A stretch of 64,000 nucleotides of DNA, from assembly GCA_017451695.1 (NCBI GenBank), contig JAFTNW010000009.1, positions 53,689 to 117,688 of the forward strand. The letters are read 5' to 3'. The stretch comes from Bacteroidaceae bacterium (GTDB taxonomy: Bacteria; Bacteroidota; Bacteroidia; Bacteroidales; Bacteroidaceae). The notes beneath the pieces are model-generated. The model was not told the origin of the DNA. It did not search any database and worked only from the letters and a program-made list of their open reading frames with translations. Below are positions 1 through 8,900 of the stretch, one piece after another (positions within the stretch are counted from its first letter, which is position 1; each line of letters opens with the position of its first letter). A program made the translations under genes and the position numbers.

Positions 1-1221
1 CGATTTCAAATCTCCGCGCATTTTTATCACAGCAAGGTGCTCCAAGATTCTCTCCTTAACCTTGTCGAGCCCATAGTGGTCTCTATCGAGTACTTTGCGT
101 GCTCGTGTCATGTCAAGATTGTCGGTGGTGCATGAGCCCCACGGCAGGCTGACAAAAAGTTGTAGATAGTTCAGCTGCACATGATAGTCGGGTGTCTGTG
201 GGTTTATTCTTTCGAGCTTTGCAAGCTCCTTTTCAAAGAATTCGCCTGTCTCTTTGTCCCACTTTTTTCCGGCTGCCTTTGTGCGCAACGACAGTGTGTC
301 CTGGTCTTGAACGCTGCCGCCAAGCTCCTCCTGTATCACTTTCATCTGCTGTTGCAGGAAATACTCTTTCTGCTGTTGCTCAAGCTCTTTGTTTGTGCGG
401 TTTGCTATCTTGTTGTGTAGCTTTATGTATTCAAGTTCTCTGTTTAATATTTTGAGCAAGGCGTATGCTCTCTCCATGTAGTTTTTCCCTACGAGCAACG
501 AATATTTCTCGGGCACATCAATCTTTAGATTCGATGCTATGAAATTAAGCAGAATCATGGGGTTGGTGATATTGCTTAATGCGTAATCGAAATTAGGCGG
601 ATTGGGTACTTTGTATTTGCTGCCTAATACTTTGGATGCTTTGGCACGACACTCGTTGAGCAGTACCTCGAACTCTTGCTCGTCGGTAGGCGGCTCCTCC
701 AACATGTCTTTTACAGCACCCCTCAAATAGGGCTTGCTCTGCGTGATGAATTCAAGTTCCACCCTTTGCAATCCTTGCAGTATGGCGGCAGTGGTCTTGT
801 CGGGCATCTTTATTATGCGTTCCACTTTTGCCAATGCACCAACGTGGTATAGGTCGCAGTACATAGGAGCTTCGGTCTCAGGGTCTTTTTGGCAAAATAC
901 TCCTACGAGAGTGTTGTTCTTGTATGCATCCTTCAAAAGTTTCATTGTAGATTCTCTCCCTACGGTTACAGGTAGTACCGATGTGGGGTAGAGAATCATA
1001 TTGCGCAATGTGAGAATGGGCAGTTCTTCCTTAATCTTGCTGTAAAACATATCTGCATTGACAGAGCCGTCGGGTGCTGCTATCATGGGAAACACACCCT
1101 CCTCAATCTCCTCCTCGTCCATAGCGTCAAATTCATCGTTCGCCTCTTTCATAAGCGCGTCGAACAGGTCTTTATCCTCTTCAACGCCTTCAATCTCCTC
1201 AAAATCTTTAATATCTTTCAT
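1..1221 (-). CDS. lon: ATP-dependent Lon protease (5' part only)
   Basis: Reverse strand, ATG at 1219-1221. The frame stays open for 407 codons and runs off the left window edge, so only the N-terminal part is present. What is visible is an acidic N-terminal tail, then the Lon substrate-binding domain (the stretch beginning L-P-I-L-T-L-R-N around residue 58), a helical region with the typical Q-Q-Q-K-E-Y-F-L-Q-Q-Q-M segment, and the conserved H-Y-G-L-D-K-V-K-E-R just before the AAA+ domain. Walker A and the Ser-Lys protease dyad lie outside the window. Lon is a cytosolic hexameric ATPase-protease that degrades misfolded and regulatory proteins. Its upstream region is AT-rich and shared with the divergent lipid kinase gene. 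Confidence 0.93.
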   Translation of the reverse strand, partial: MKDIKDFEEIEGVEEDKDLFDALMKEANDEFDAMDEEEIEEGVFPMIAAPDGSVNADMFYSKIKEELPILTLRNMILYPTSVLPVTVGRESTMKLLKDAYKNNTLVGVFCQKDPETEAPMYCDLYHVGALAKVERIIKMPDKTTAAILQGLQRVELEFITQSKPYLRGAVKDMLEEPPTDEQEFEVLLNECRAKASKVLGSKYKVPNPPNFDYALSNITNPMILLNFIASNLKIDVPEKYSLLVGKNYMERAYALLKILNRELEYIKLHNKIANRTNKELEQQQKEYFLQQQMKVIQEELGGSVQDQDTLSLRTKAAGKKWDKETGEFFEKELAKLERINPQTPDYHVQLNYLQLFVSLPWGSCTTDNLDMTRARKVLDRDHYGLDKVKERILEHLAVIKMRGDLKS

Positions 1222-1450
1222 TTTCGTAAAAATTCTTTTTGTGCAGGCCCTTGTATAAATCAATTGTTGATTAAAAGGCTTTTTATAGAAACAAATATCC
1301 TACTGAATTAACTGCGAAGATACTGCTAATTGCCGATTTTTGGAAATATTTTTAATTTATTTATCTAATTATTTATATAAACGCGCGTTATCACCAAATT
1401 TATAGTGCCGGAGAATGATAAATAAATATTAATTTTACAAATAGTTCCAT

Positions 1451-1481
1451 TTTCTTTTATTCCCGATTTGTTGTATCTTCG
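1451..1481 (+). promoter_or_regulatory. Bacteroidales-type promoter of the lipid kinase gene
   Basis: A -33-like TTTC (1451-1454) and a -7-like TATCTTCG (1474-1481) are separated by 19 bp. This is the spacing of the Bacteroidetes primary sigma factor promoter. The -7 box ends about 17 bp before the GTG start at 1499, so the leader is very short. Confidence 0.6.
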
Positions 1482-1498
1482 CGCAAAATTAAAAACAG

Positions 1499-2605
1499 GT
1501 GAGCGAAAAGAAAAAAATACTGTTTCTCATAAACCCAAAATCGGGGACAGGTGGCAAACGCTCCGTTCCGCGGTTGGTACGTTCCCTTATCGATAAACAT
1601 AAATATGATGTTTTGATAAAGGAGACACGGTATGTTGCGCATGCATGCGAACTTGCCAAGGCTGCTGTTGCCGATGGGGTGGACGTGGTGGTTGCTGTCG
1701 GTGGCGATGGCACCGTTAATGAGGTGGCGCGTTCGCTCACCGGCTCCTCTGCTGCTCTTGGAATAATTCCATGCGGTTCGGGGAATGGTCTTGCTCGTCA
1801 TCTTGGTATTCCCCTTGATGTTAAAAAAGCAATAGAATTTCTTAATACGGCTCAGCCTGTTTCCGTTGATTATGGAAAAATAAACGATACTCCCTTTTTC
1901 TGTACCTGCGGCATTGGTTTCGATGCGCTTGTAAGCAGCAGCTTTGCACGCGGAAATCGCCGAGGATTGTGGGGTTACATGAATCGCACCCTTAACGATT
2001 GGCTTAGCTATGAGCCCGAGGTGTATGAAATAGAGAGCGAGTCGTTCAAAAAAGATTATAAAGCTTTCCTTATTGCCTGCGGAAATGCTGCGCAGTATGG
2101 TAATAATGCATATATAAGCCCCAATGCTTCTATGTGCGATGGTCTTTTGAGTGTAACAATTCTGGAACCTTTTCCGGCTGTTGATGTGCCGCTGATTTTA
2201 AGCCAGCTGTTTGGGCGCACGCTCATGCGCAACGGACACATAAAAACCCTTGAAGCCAAGTGGCTTAAAATACGCCGAAAGGCTGCCGGCCCTGTGCATT
2301 TCGATGGTGAACCGGCACAAATGGATGCCGAAATTTTTATTGAAATAGTCCCCCATGGGCTGAATGTGATGGCTGCACCCGAATGGGATGGCCGTTCGGC
2401 GGTGGTGCCTTTGTATAAGCAGTTGGCAGAGCTTGTGAGCGTGTCGGTGCCCGATATTGAGATTGATTTCCCCAAAATGGATTCCATCTTCCCCAAGGTG
2501 GATGTCTCCTTTCCAAAAGTAAATGAGTTTGTAAAGAAATTGCCCCCGTTCCCATCCATTCCTCCTTTTGTAAAAAGCGGCAAGAAGGGTGGTAAAGAAG
2601 AGTGA
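1499..2605 (+). CDS. Diacylglycerol kinase-like lipid kinase (YegS/DagK family)
   Basis: 368 aa from a GTG start. The -7 box lies just upstream, so no earlier start is likely. The ATP-binding pattern of the DagK/LCB5 catalytic domain is clear: I-N-P-K-S-G-T-G-G-K at residues 11-20, G-G-D-G-T at 68-72, and P-C-G-S-G-N-G-L-A-R-H-L-G at 91-103. The family phosphorylates diacylglycerol or other lipids at the inner membrane; the lipid used here cannot be told from sequence. The protein is longer than the usual ~300 aa. The extra C-terminus contains three 7-residue repeats beginning F-P-K (residues 324-344), then a Pro-rich, Lys-rich tail. It is convergent with trmN6. Confidence 0.88.
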   Translation: MSEKKKILFLINPKSGTGGKRSVPRLVRSLIDKHKYDVLIKETRYVAHACELAKAAVADGVDVVVAVGGDGTVNEVARSLTGSSAALGIIPCGSGNGLARHLGIPLDVKKAIEFLNTAQPVSVDYGKINDTPFFCTCGIGFDALVSSSFARGNRRGLWGYMNRTLNDWLSYEPEVYEIESESFKKDYKAFLIACGNAAQYGNNAYISPNASMCDGLLSVTILEPFPAVDVPLILSQLFGRTLMRNGHIKTLEAKWLKIRRKAAGPVHFDGEPAQMDAEIFIEIVPHGLNVMAAPEWDGRSAVVPLYKQLAELVSVSVPDIEIDFPKMDSIFPKVDVSFPKVNEFVKKLPPFPSIPPFVKSGKKGGKEE

Positions 2606-2665
2606 TTTTTTAAGAATAATATTTACAAATGTCGTGCGGTGCTTTTTCGCGCTTCTTTTGCACGT

Positions 2666-3376
2666 TTATTCGATTTTCAAGTAAAAATCTCGTAGCAAGT
2701 CGCATGCCTCCTCGCTGTAAATTCCCGGGCACTCTTCCAGCACAAGATGTTCTGTTGCGGGTGTGCCGCAAATTGCTTGTCGTAACTCTATAAGCACTCG
2801 CTTAGGCGCTTTTTTCGGTGTCGTTTTTATGTATGTTGTTCTGTGCAGTGTGAATCCTTTGAATAGTGCCTCTTCAAGCCATTCGCTCATTGTGTCAGTT
2901 GGTAAAACGAGTGAAATACAGCCGTTGGGGAGCAATAGCTCCTTTGCTTTTGAAAAGAATATTTTTGGGGTCAGGCTGTCGTTGTGTCGGGCAAGCGTGC
3001 GTTGTTCGTTGTCGCATTTCAGGCTGTTTGTAAAATAGGGCGGGTTGCTCACTATGCAATCAAAAGGCAGTGTGGGGTGGTACTTTTGTAAATCGGTATT
3101 AATGATTTTTATTCTGTTGCCCCATGGAGAATTTTTTACATTTTCTGCTGCTTTTTCTGCAGCGGTGCGGTCTATCTCCACGCCAACTATCTCTGCATTG
3201 CAACGTTGCGCCGCCATTATCGAAATCAAACCTGTTCCGGCACCGATGTCCAAAATTCTGTGGCATCCTTCGCAACAGAACCAGGCACCCAGCAGGCAAC
3301 CGTCGGTGCCCACCTTCATGGCGCACCCATCCTGTTCTATTGTGAATTTTTTGAATTTGAAATAATTGTTGGACAT
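2666..3376 (-). CDS. trmN6: tRNA1(Val) (adenine(37)-N6)-methyltransferase
   Basis: 236 aa, class I SAM-dependent methyltransferase of the YfiC/TrmN6 type. The SAM-binding motif I reads L-D-I-G-A-G-T-G-L-I, and the N6-adenine motif is S-N-P-P-Y-F. The N-terminal F-K-F-K-K-F-T-I-E-Q with D-G-C-L-L-G-A-W is typical of the family (usual form D-G-x-L-L-G-A-W). The enzyme methylates A37 of tRNA-Val. The start at 3376 gives the family's usual length. Naming rests on motif recognition; other MTS-domain methyltransferases are close relatives. Confidence 0.87.
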   Translation of the reverse strand: MSNNYFKFKKFTIEQDGCAMKVGTDGCLLGAWFCCEGCHRILDIGAGTGLISIMAAQRCNAEIVGVEIDRTAAEKAAENVKNSPWGNRIKIINTDLQKYHPTLPFDCIVSNPPYFTNSLKCDNEQRTLARHNDSLTPKIFFSKAKELLLPNGCISLVLPTDTMSEWLEEALFKGFTLHRTTYIKTTPKKAPKRVLIELRQAICGTPATEHLVLEECPGIYSEEACDLLRDFYLKIE

Positions 3377-3447
3377 CTGTTTGCTGTGTAAATTTTATGA
3401 GGTTGCATCAATCTTTTTCAATTGTTGATACAACCTCATTATTTTAG

Positions 3448-3520
<73 letters not shown>

Positions 3521-3569
3521 ATTGATTTCTTGTGTGCCATACGCAGCATGTTTTCGCGCACTTTGTACG

Positions 3570-3600
3570 CAAAGATAGTGCCAATGAATGAAACCACAAA
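3570..3600 (-). promoter_or_regulatory. Proximal promoter of tRNA-Thr
   Basis: On the reverse strand TTTG (3600-3597) is followed after 19 bp by TATCTTTG (3577-3570). This is an exact match to the Bacteroidales consensus, placed about 50 bp upstream of the tRNA. Confidence 0.8.
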
Positions 3601-3654
3601 GTTGTTTAATGGTTTTGCAACGAATGCAACCTGTTTTCGCGTACAACTTGTACG

Positions 3655-3684
3655 CAAAGATAGTGATAAAATGAATTTGTCAAA
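3655..3684 (-). promoter_or_regulatory. Distal, duplicated promoter of tRNA-Thr
   Basis: A second TTTG (3684-3681), 18-bp spacer and TATCTTTG (3662-3655) on the reverse strand. The ~32 bp around each -7 box are near-copies: 3549-3580 and 3632-3665 share TGTTTTCGCG and TTGTACGCAAAGATAGTG. Confidence 0.65.
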
Positions 3685-3736
3685 AGAATATTTGCAAAAA
3701 AACAATAAAAAATGTCGCACAAATGCCCTCAATCCT

Positions 3737-3767
3737 TTTTATTCTATAAAATATTTATATATCTTTG
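3737..3767 (+). promoter_or_regulatory. Promoter of a small transcript upstream of the purF-like gene
   Basis: A perfect -7 box TATCTTTG (3760-3767) lies 19 bp after TTTT (3737-3740). Transcription would start near 3774. It faces away from the divergent tRNA-Thr promoters. Confidence 0.6.
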
Positions 3768-3773
3768 CAATCG

Positions 3774-3943
3774 TTTTAACAAACGCTTTGTATGAACACC
3801 ATTAATTATGGATATAGAGAACAGCAGTCTGTTACAGGCTCTATAAGTGAGCTCTGTAATACTCTCTGTCTTTCAGCAAAGCAGTGCGTAAATTTTTTAT
3901 TATTTATTTTGTTGTAGTCGTTTCATTGAAACGGCTTTTTTTG
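3774..3943 (+). ncRNA. Candidate small RNA, leader RNA or tiny mRNA
   Basis: The stretch between the promoter at 3760 and the terminator at 3918-3943 is about 170 nt. It can form a 5' hairpin (CGTTT/AAACG, 3772-3785) and a stable one (TTACAG-GCTC / GAGC-T-CTGTAA, 3832-3859). It also holds a 41-codon frame from ATG 3792 to TAG 3917 that ends two bases before the terminator stem. Whether it acts as an RNA, encodes the small peptide, or is an attenuator leader of the downstream purF-like/carB operon cannot be decided from sequence. I do not recognise it as a known Rfam family. The rest of the 506-bp gap between tRNA-Thr and the purF-like gene holds only promoters. Confidence 0.4.
3918..3943 (+). 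terminator. Intrinsic terminator of the small transcript
   Basis: The hairpin CGTTTC-ATT-GAAACG is followed by GC and a run of seven T. A non-consensus promoter for the next gene (TTTC 3921, 19 bp, TACCTTTA 3944-3951) overlaps it. Confidence 0.6.
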
Positions 3944-4026
3944 TACCTTTACCTACGAATGCAAAATAGATGACAAAAAGTTTTTGAAGACCGAATTTTG
4001 AGAACTACTATTTATTATTGAAAATT

Positions 4027-5913
4027 ATGGAACCTCTATTACACGAATGTGGTGTGGCAATGATTCGCCTGCGTAAACCGTTGAATTATTACAAGGAAAA
4101 GTACGGTACATGGGCGTATGGTATGAACAAGCTGTTTCTTCTTATGAACAAGCAGTATAACCGTGGACAACAAGGCGCAGGAATCGCTTGCGTGAAACTT
4201 AAAGCATCGCCCGGCGAGGATTATATGTCTCGCGAGCGTGCCGAGGGTTCGGGTGCAATTTCCGAGGTCTTTGCCGCGGCCAACAAAGATATAACTTCGG
4301 CTTCTCACCCCAAAGAAATGAAAGGTAACGCCGAGTATGCTTATCGTAATTTTGCATTTGCAGGCGAGTTGTATATGGGCCATTTGCGCTATTCGGCAAC
4401 AGGAAAAACCGGAATGCAGTATGTTCATCCTTTTTTGAGACGCAATAATTGGCGTGCAAAGAACCTTGCCCTCTGTGGAAACTTCCACATAACCAACGTA
4501 GACGATGTGTTCCACGAACTTGTATCGCATGGCCAACATCCTCGTGTGCATGCCGACACATATATAATGCTTGAACTCATGGGGCATCGTCTCGACCGCG
4601 AGGTAGAGCGCATCTTCAAAGAGTGCGAGCAGGAGGGCTTGCAAGGAATGGATATAACCAACAGCATCGAAGAACGTGTGGATATTGCGAATGTACTGCG
4701 TACATCAACCCCTATGCTCGATGGTGGTTATGTATTCTGCGGTATAACAGGCAGCGGCGAGATGTTTACAATGCGCGACCCCTGGGGCGTGCGCACAGCC
4801 TATTGGTATGCCAACGATGAGATTTTTGTGGTGGCAAGCGAGCGTGCAGCTTTGCAGACAGCGATGAACCTGAAAGCCGAGGATGTAATTGAGATGCAGC
4901 CCGGCGAGGCTATCATAATGAACAAACGTGGTGAACTGCGTCGCGAGATTATCATTCCTCAAAAAGCATTCCTCCCATGCTCGTTCGAGCGCATCTATTT
5001 CAGCCGCGGTAACGATGGCGATATTTACAAGGAGCGCAAAATGCTTGGCTCAAACCTAAAAGAGCAGATTCTAAAATCCATTAATTACGACCTTGACAAT
5101 ACCGTATTCTCGTTCATTCCCAACACTGCAGAGATGGCATTCTATGGCATGGTAGAGGGTATGGAGGAGTTCCTCAACGAGTGGAAAGTTAAAGAACTTA
5201 CCTCGGGCAAGGCTTTGAGCGAAGAAGATATAATGAATGTGGTATCAAAGAAAGTGCGCCAAGAGAAAGTGGCCAATAAGGACATAAAAATGCGCACCTT
5301 TATCTCCACAGGCGATAAACGCAACGACCTTGCAGCCCATGTGTATGATATCACATACGGCACCATAAAACCCAAAGTTGACAATCTTGTGGTAATTGAT
5401 GACAGTATAGTTCGCGGTACCACACTTAAACAAAGTATATTGAATATTTTGGATAGATTGGAGCCAAAGAAAATAATTGTAGTATCTTCGTCTCCGCAGA
5501 TACGCTATCCCGACTATTACGGAATAGATATGGAGAAATTCGACCACTTTGTAGCATTCAAGGCTGCCCTCGATCTACTCTATGAGCGTGGCAAAAGGTC
5601 GCTTATTGACCGCACATACAAGGCTTGTCTCGACGAGCTAAAGAAACCCGATGCAGAGCAGGTGAATTGCACCCGTGCAATATACAAGCCCTTTACACCC
5701 GATGAAATCTCTGTTAAAATAGGCGAGTTGCTCAAGCCGGTTGATTTGAAGGCCGACCTCGAACTTGTGTTCCAAAGTCTTGAAGGCCTGCATGCTGCCT
5801 GCCCCAACCATTTGGGCGATTGGTATTTCAGTGGAATCTATCCCACACCAGGTGGTAACAGGCTTGTAAACGAAGCCTTCGTAGAGTACTACGAAACATA
5901 TTTGTATAAATAG
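4027..5913 (+). CDS. Amidophosphoribosyltransferase-like glutamine amidotransferase
   Basis: 628 aa from ATG 4027 (M-E-P-L-L-H-E-C-G-V). A TTG three codons upstream is less likely. The N-terminal half is a class II glutamine amidotransferase whose nucleophile would be Cys8, exposed after propeptide removal. R-G-Q-Q-G-A-G and L-R-Y-S-A-T-G are family motifs. The C-terminal half is a phosphoribosyltransferase with the PRPP loop V-V-I-D-D-S-I-V-R-G-T-T near residues 454-465. The overall form is that of PurF, first enzyme of purine synthesis (PRPP plus glutamine to phosphoribosylamine). It is ~130 aa longer than E. coli PurF, and the usual N-G-N of the amidotransferase oxyanion hole reads C-G-N. 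It may therefore be a PurF paralogue. carB follows 24 bp downstream, probably in one operon. Confidence 0.8.
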   Translation: MEPLLHECGVAMIRLRKPLNYYKEKYGTWAYGMNKLFLLMNKQYNRGQQGAGIACVKLKASPGEDYMSRERAEGSGAISEVFAAANKDITSASHPKEMKGNAEYAYRNFAFAGELYMGHLRYSATGKTGMQYVHPFLRRNNWRAKNLALCGNFHITNVDDVFHELVSHGQHPRVHADTYIMLELMGHRLDREVERIFKECEQEGLQGMDITNSIEERVDIANVLRTSTPMLDGGYVFCGITGSGEMFTMRDPWGVRTAYWYANDEIFVVASERAALQTAMNLKAEDVIEMQPGEAIIMNKRGELRREIIIPQKAFLPCSFERIYFSRGNDGDIYKERKMLGSNLKEQILKSINYDLDNTVFSFIPNTAEMAFYGMVEGMEEFLNEWKVKELTSGKALSEEDIMNVVSKKVRQEKVANKDIKMRTFISTGDKRNDLAAHVYDITYGTIKPKVDNLVVIDDSIVRGTTLKQSILNILDRLEPKKIIVVSSSPQIRYPDYYGIDMEKFDHFVAFKAALDLLYERGKRSLIDRTYKACLDELKKPDAEQVNCTRAIYKPFTPDEISVKIGELLKPVDLKADLELVFQSLEGLHAACPNHLGDWYFSGIYPTPGGNRLVNEAFVEYYETYLYK

Positions 5914-5937
5914 GAATAATAATTACTATAAAAGGAT

Positions 5938-8900
5938 ATGAAGGAAAAACTTAAAAAGGTATTATTGCTTGGTTCGGGCGCGTTGCGCATCGGTCAGGCC
6001 GGTGAGTTTGACTATTCTGGTTCACAAGCATTGAAGGCTCTACGCGAGGAGGGTATCCAATCGGTGCTTATCAACCCCAATGTTGCTACCATTCAAACCT
6101 CGGAAGGAATTGCCGACAAGGTATATTTCCTCCCTGTGGATGTGCACAACGTAGAGGAGATAATAAAAAAGGAGCGCCCCGATGGTATTTTGCTTGCATT
6201 TGGTGGGCAGACTGCGCTTAACTGCGGTACAGAACTCTATCAGAAAGGAATTCTCGAGAAGTATGGCGTAAAGGTACTTGGAACATCGGTTGAGGCAATC
6301 ATGTATACCGAGGACCGCGACCTCTTTGTAAAGAAACTCGATGAGATTCCCATGAAGACACCGGTGAGCCAGGCGGTAGAGAGCATGGAAGATGCCTTGA
6401 AAGCGGCCCATGAGATTGGTTTCCCCGTTATGGTGCGCTCTGCATACGCCCTCGGTGGTTTGGGTAGTGGTATCTGCCGCGACGAGGAGAGTTTTGTGAA
6501 ACTTGCCGAAAGTGCCTTCACATTCTCAAATCAGATTCTTGTGGAGGAGTCGCTCAAAGGCTGGAAAGAGATAGAGTTTGAGGTAATCCGCGATGCCAAC
6601 GACCACTGCTTTACAGTGGCAAGCATGGAGAACTTCGACCCTCTGGGTATTCACACCGGCGAGTCTATTGTGGTTGCTCCCACCTGTTCGCTCAGCGAGG
6701 AGCAGGTAAAATTCATGCAGGAGATTTCGGTAAAGGCTATTCGTCACCTTGGTATCGTGGGTGAGTGTAACATTCAGTATGCCTTCAATGCCGAGACAAA
6801 CGACTATCGCGTTATTGAGGTAAATGCACGTTTGAGCCGTTCATCGGCCCTCGCATCAAAGGCAACCGGTTATCCCCTTGCTTTTGTGGCTGCCAAGATT
6901 GCCCTTGGATACACCCTCGACCAGATAGGCGAGATGGGTACCCCCAATTCGGCATACAAAGCACCCGACCTTGATTACCTTATATGTAAAATCCCTCGTT
7001 GGGACCTCACAAAATTTGCAGGCGTATCCCGTCAGATTGGTTCAAGCATGAAGTCGGTGGGCGAGATTATGTCTATTGGTCGCAGCTTCGAGGAGGTTAT
7101 ACAGAAGGGCCTTCGTATGATAGGTCAGGGTATGCACGGTTTTGTGGGCAATGAACATACACACTTCGACAACCTTGACGAGGAACTTGCCAATCCCACC
7201 GATATGCGTATCTTCTCCATTGCATCGGCATTGGAAGAGGGTTATACCGTGGAGCGCATATGCGAGCTTACAAAAATAGACCCCTGGTTCATTGGCAAGC
7301 TCAAAAATATTGTTGATTACAAGGCTGTGCTCATGGGGTACAACAGCCTCGAGGAACTGCCCGAGGATGTATTGCGCCAGGCAAAAGTGCTCGGATTCTC
7401 CGATTTCCAGATTGCTCGTTTCGTTCTCAAAGACGAGAAGAATATGGAGACCGGAAACCTTGCAGTGCGTGCCCGCCGTAAAGAACTTGGTGTGCTCCCC
7501 GCTGTTAAGCGCATAAATACAGTGGCATCGGAACACCCCGAACTTACCAACTACCTGTATATGACCTATGGCGCCAATGGTTACGATGTAAACTACTACA
7601 AGACCGACAAGGCCGTGGTTGTGCTCGGCTCTGGTGCATACCGCATCGGTTCATCGGTTGAGTTCGACTGGTGTTCGGTTAATGCCGTGCAGACAGCACG
7701 CAAGCTCGGTTACAAATCTATAATGATTAACTACAACCCCGAGACCGTATCAACCGACTATGATATGTGCGACCGTCTTTACTTTGACGAGCTCTCGTTG
7801 GAGCGTGTTCTCGATGTGATAGACCTTGAACAACCCGGTGGTGTTATTGTCTCTGTGGGTGGCCAGATACCCAACAACCTTGCCATGAAACTGCATCGTC
7901 AGTCGGTGCCCATTCTGGGTACATCTCCTTTGAGCATCGACCGCGCAGAGAACCGCCATAAATTCTCGGCAATGCTCGACCAGCTTGGCATCGACCAGCC
8001 TGCGTGGAAAGAGCTCACCAGCATTGAGGATATGGAGGAGTTTGTAAACAAGGTAGGTTATCCTGTGCTTGTTCGCCCCTCTTATGTGCTATCGGGTGCA
8101 GCCATGAACGTATGTTACAACGAAGAGGAGTTGCGCGAGTTCTTGAAGATGGCAGCCGAGGTGTCAAAAGAGTTCCCTGTTGTGGTATCACAGTTTATGA
8201 TTGATACCAAGGAGATTGAGTTTGATGCCGTGGCGCAGAATGGCGAGGTTGTGGAGTATGCAATCTCCGAGCATGTGGAGTTTGCCGGTGTTCACTCGGG
8301 CGATGCCACACTTGTGTTCCCCGCACAGAAGATATACTTTGAAACGGCACGTCGCATAAAGAAGATAAGCCGTCGTATTGCAAAAGAGTTAAACATCTCG
8401 GGCCCCTTCAACATTCAGTTCCTTGCAAAGAACAACGAGGTTAAGGTTATCGAGTGTAACTTGCGTGCCAGCCGTTCGTTCCCCTTTGTTTCAAAGATTT
8501 TGAAACGCAATTTCATCGAAACAGCTACCCGCATAATGCTTGGTGCTCCTTATAGCCGTCCCGATAAATCGGCATTCGATATCGATTGGATAGGTGTTAA
8601 GGCGTCGCAGTTCTCATTCTCTCGTCTGCACAAGGCCGACCCTGTACTTGGTGTGGATATGTCATCTACCGGTGAGGTTGGTTGCATAGGCGACGACTTT
8701 GAGGAGGCATTGTTAAACGCAATGATAGCAGTAGGGTACAATGTTCCCGAGAAGAATGTGATGGTATCTTCGGGTGCATCAAAATCAAAAGTGGATTTGC
8801 TTGAATCTACAGCTATCCTTGCACAAAAGGGATACAATATTTTCGCTACATCGGGTACAGCCAAGTTCCTCAACGAGAACGGAATAAATGCTACTCCCGT

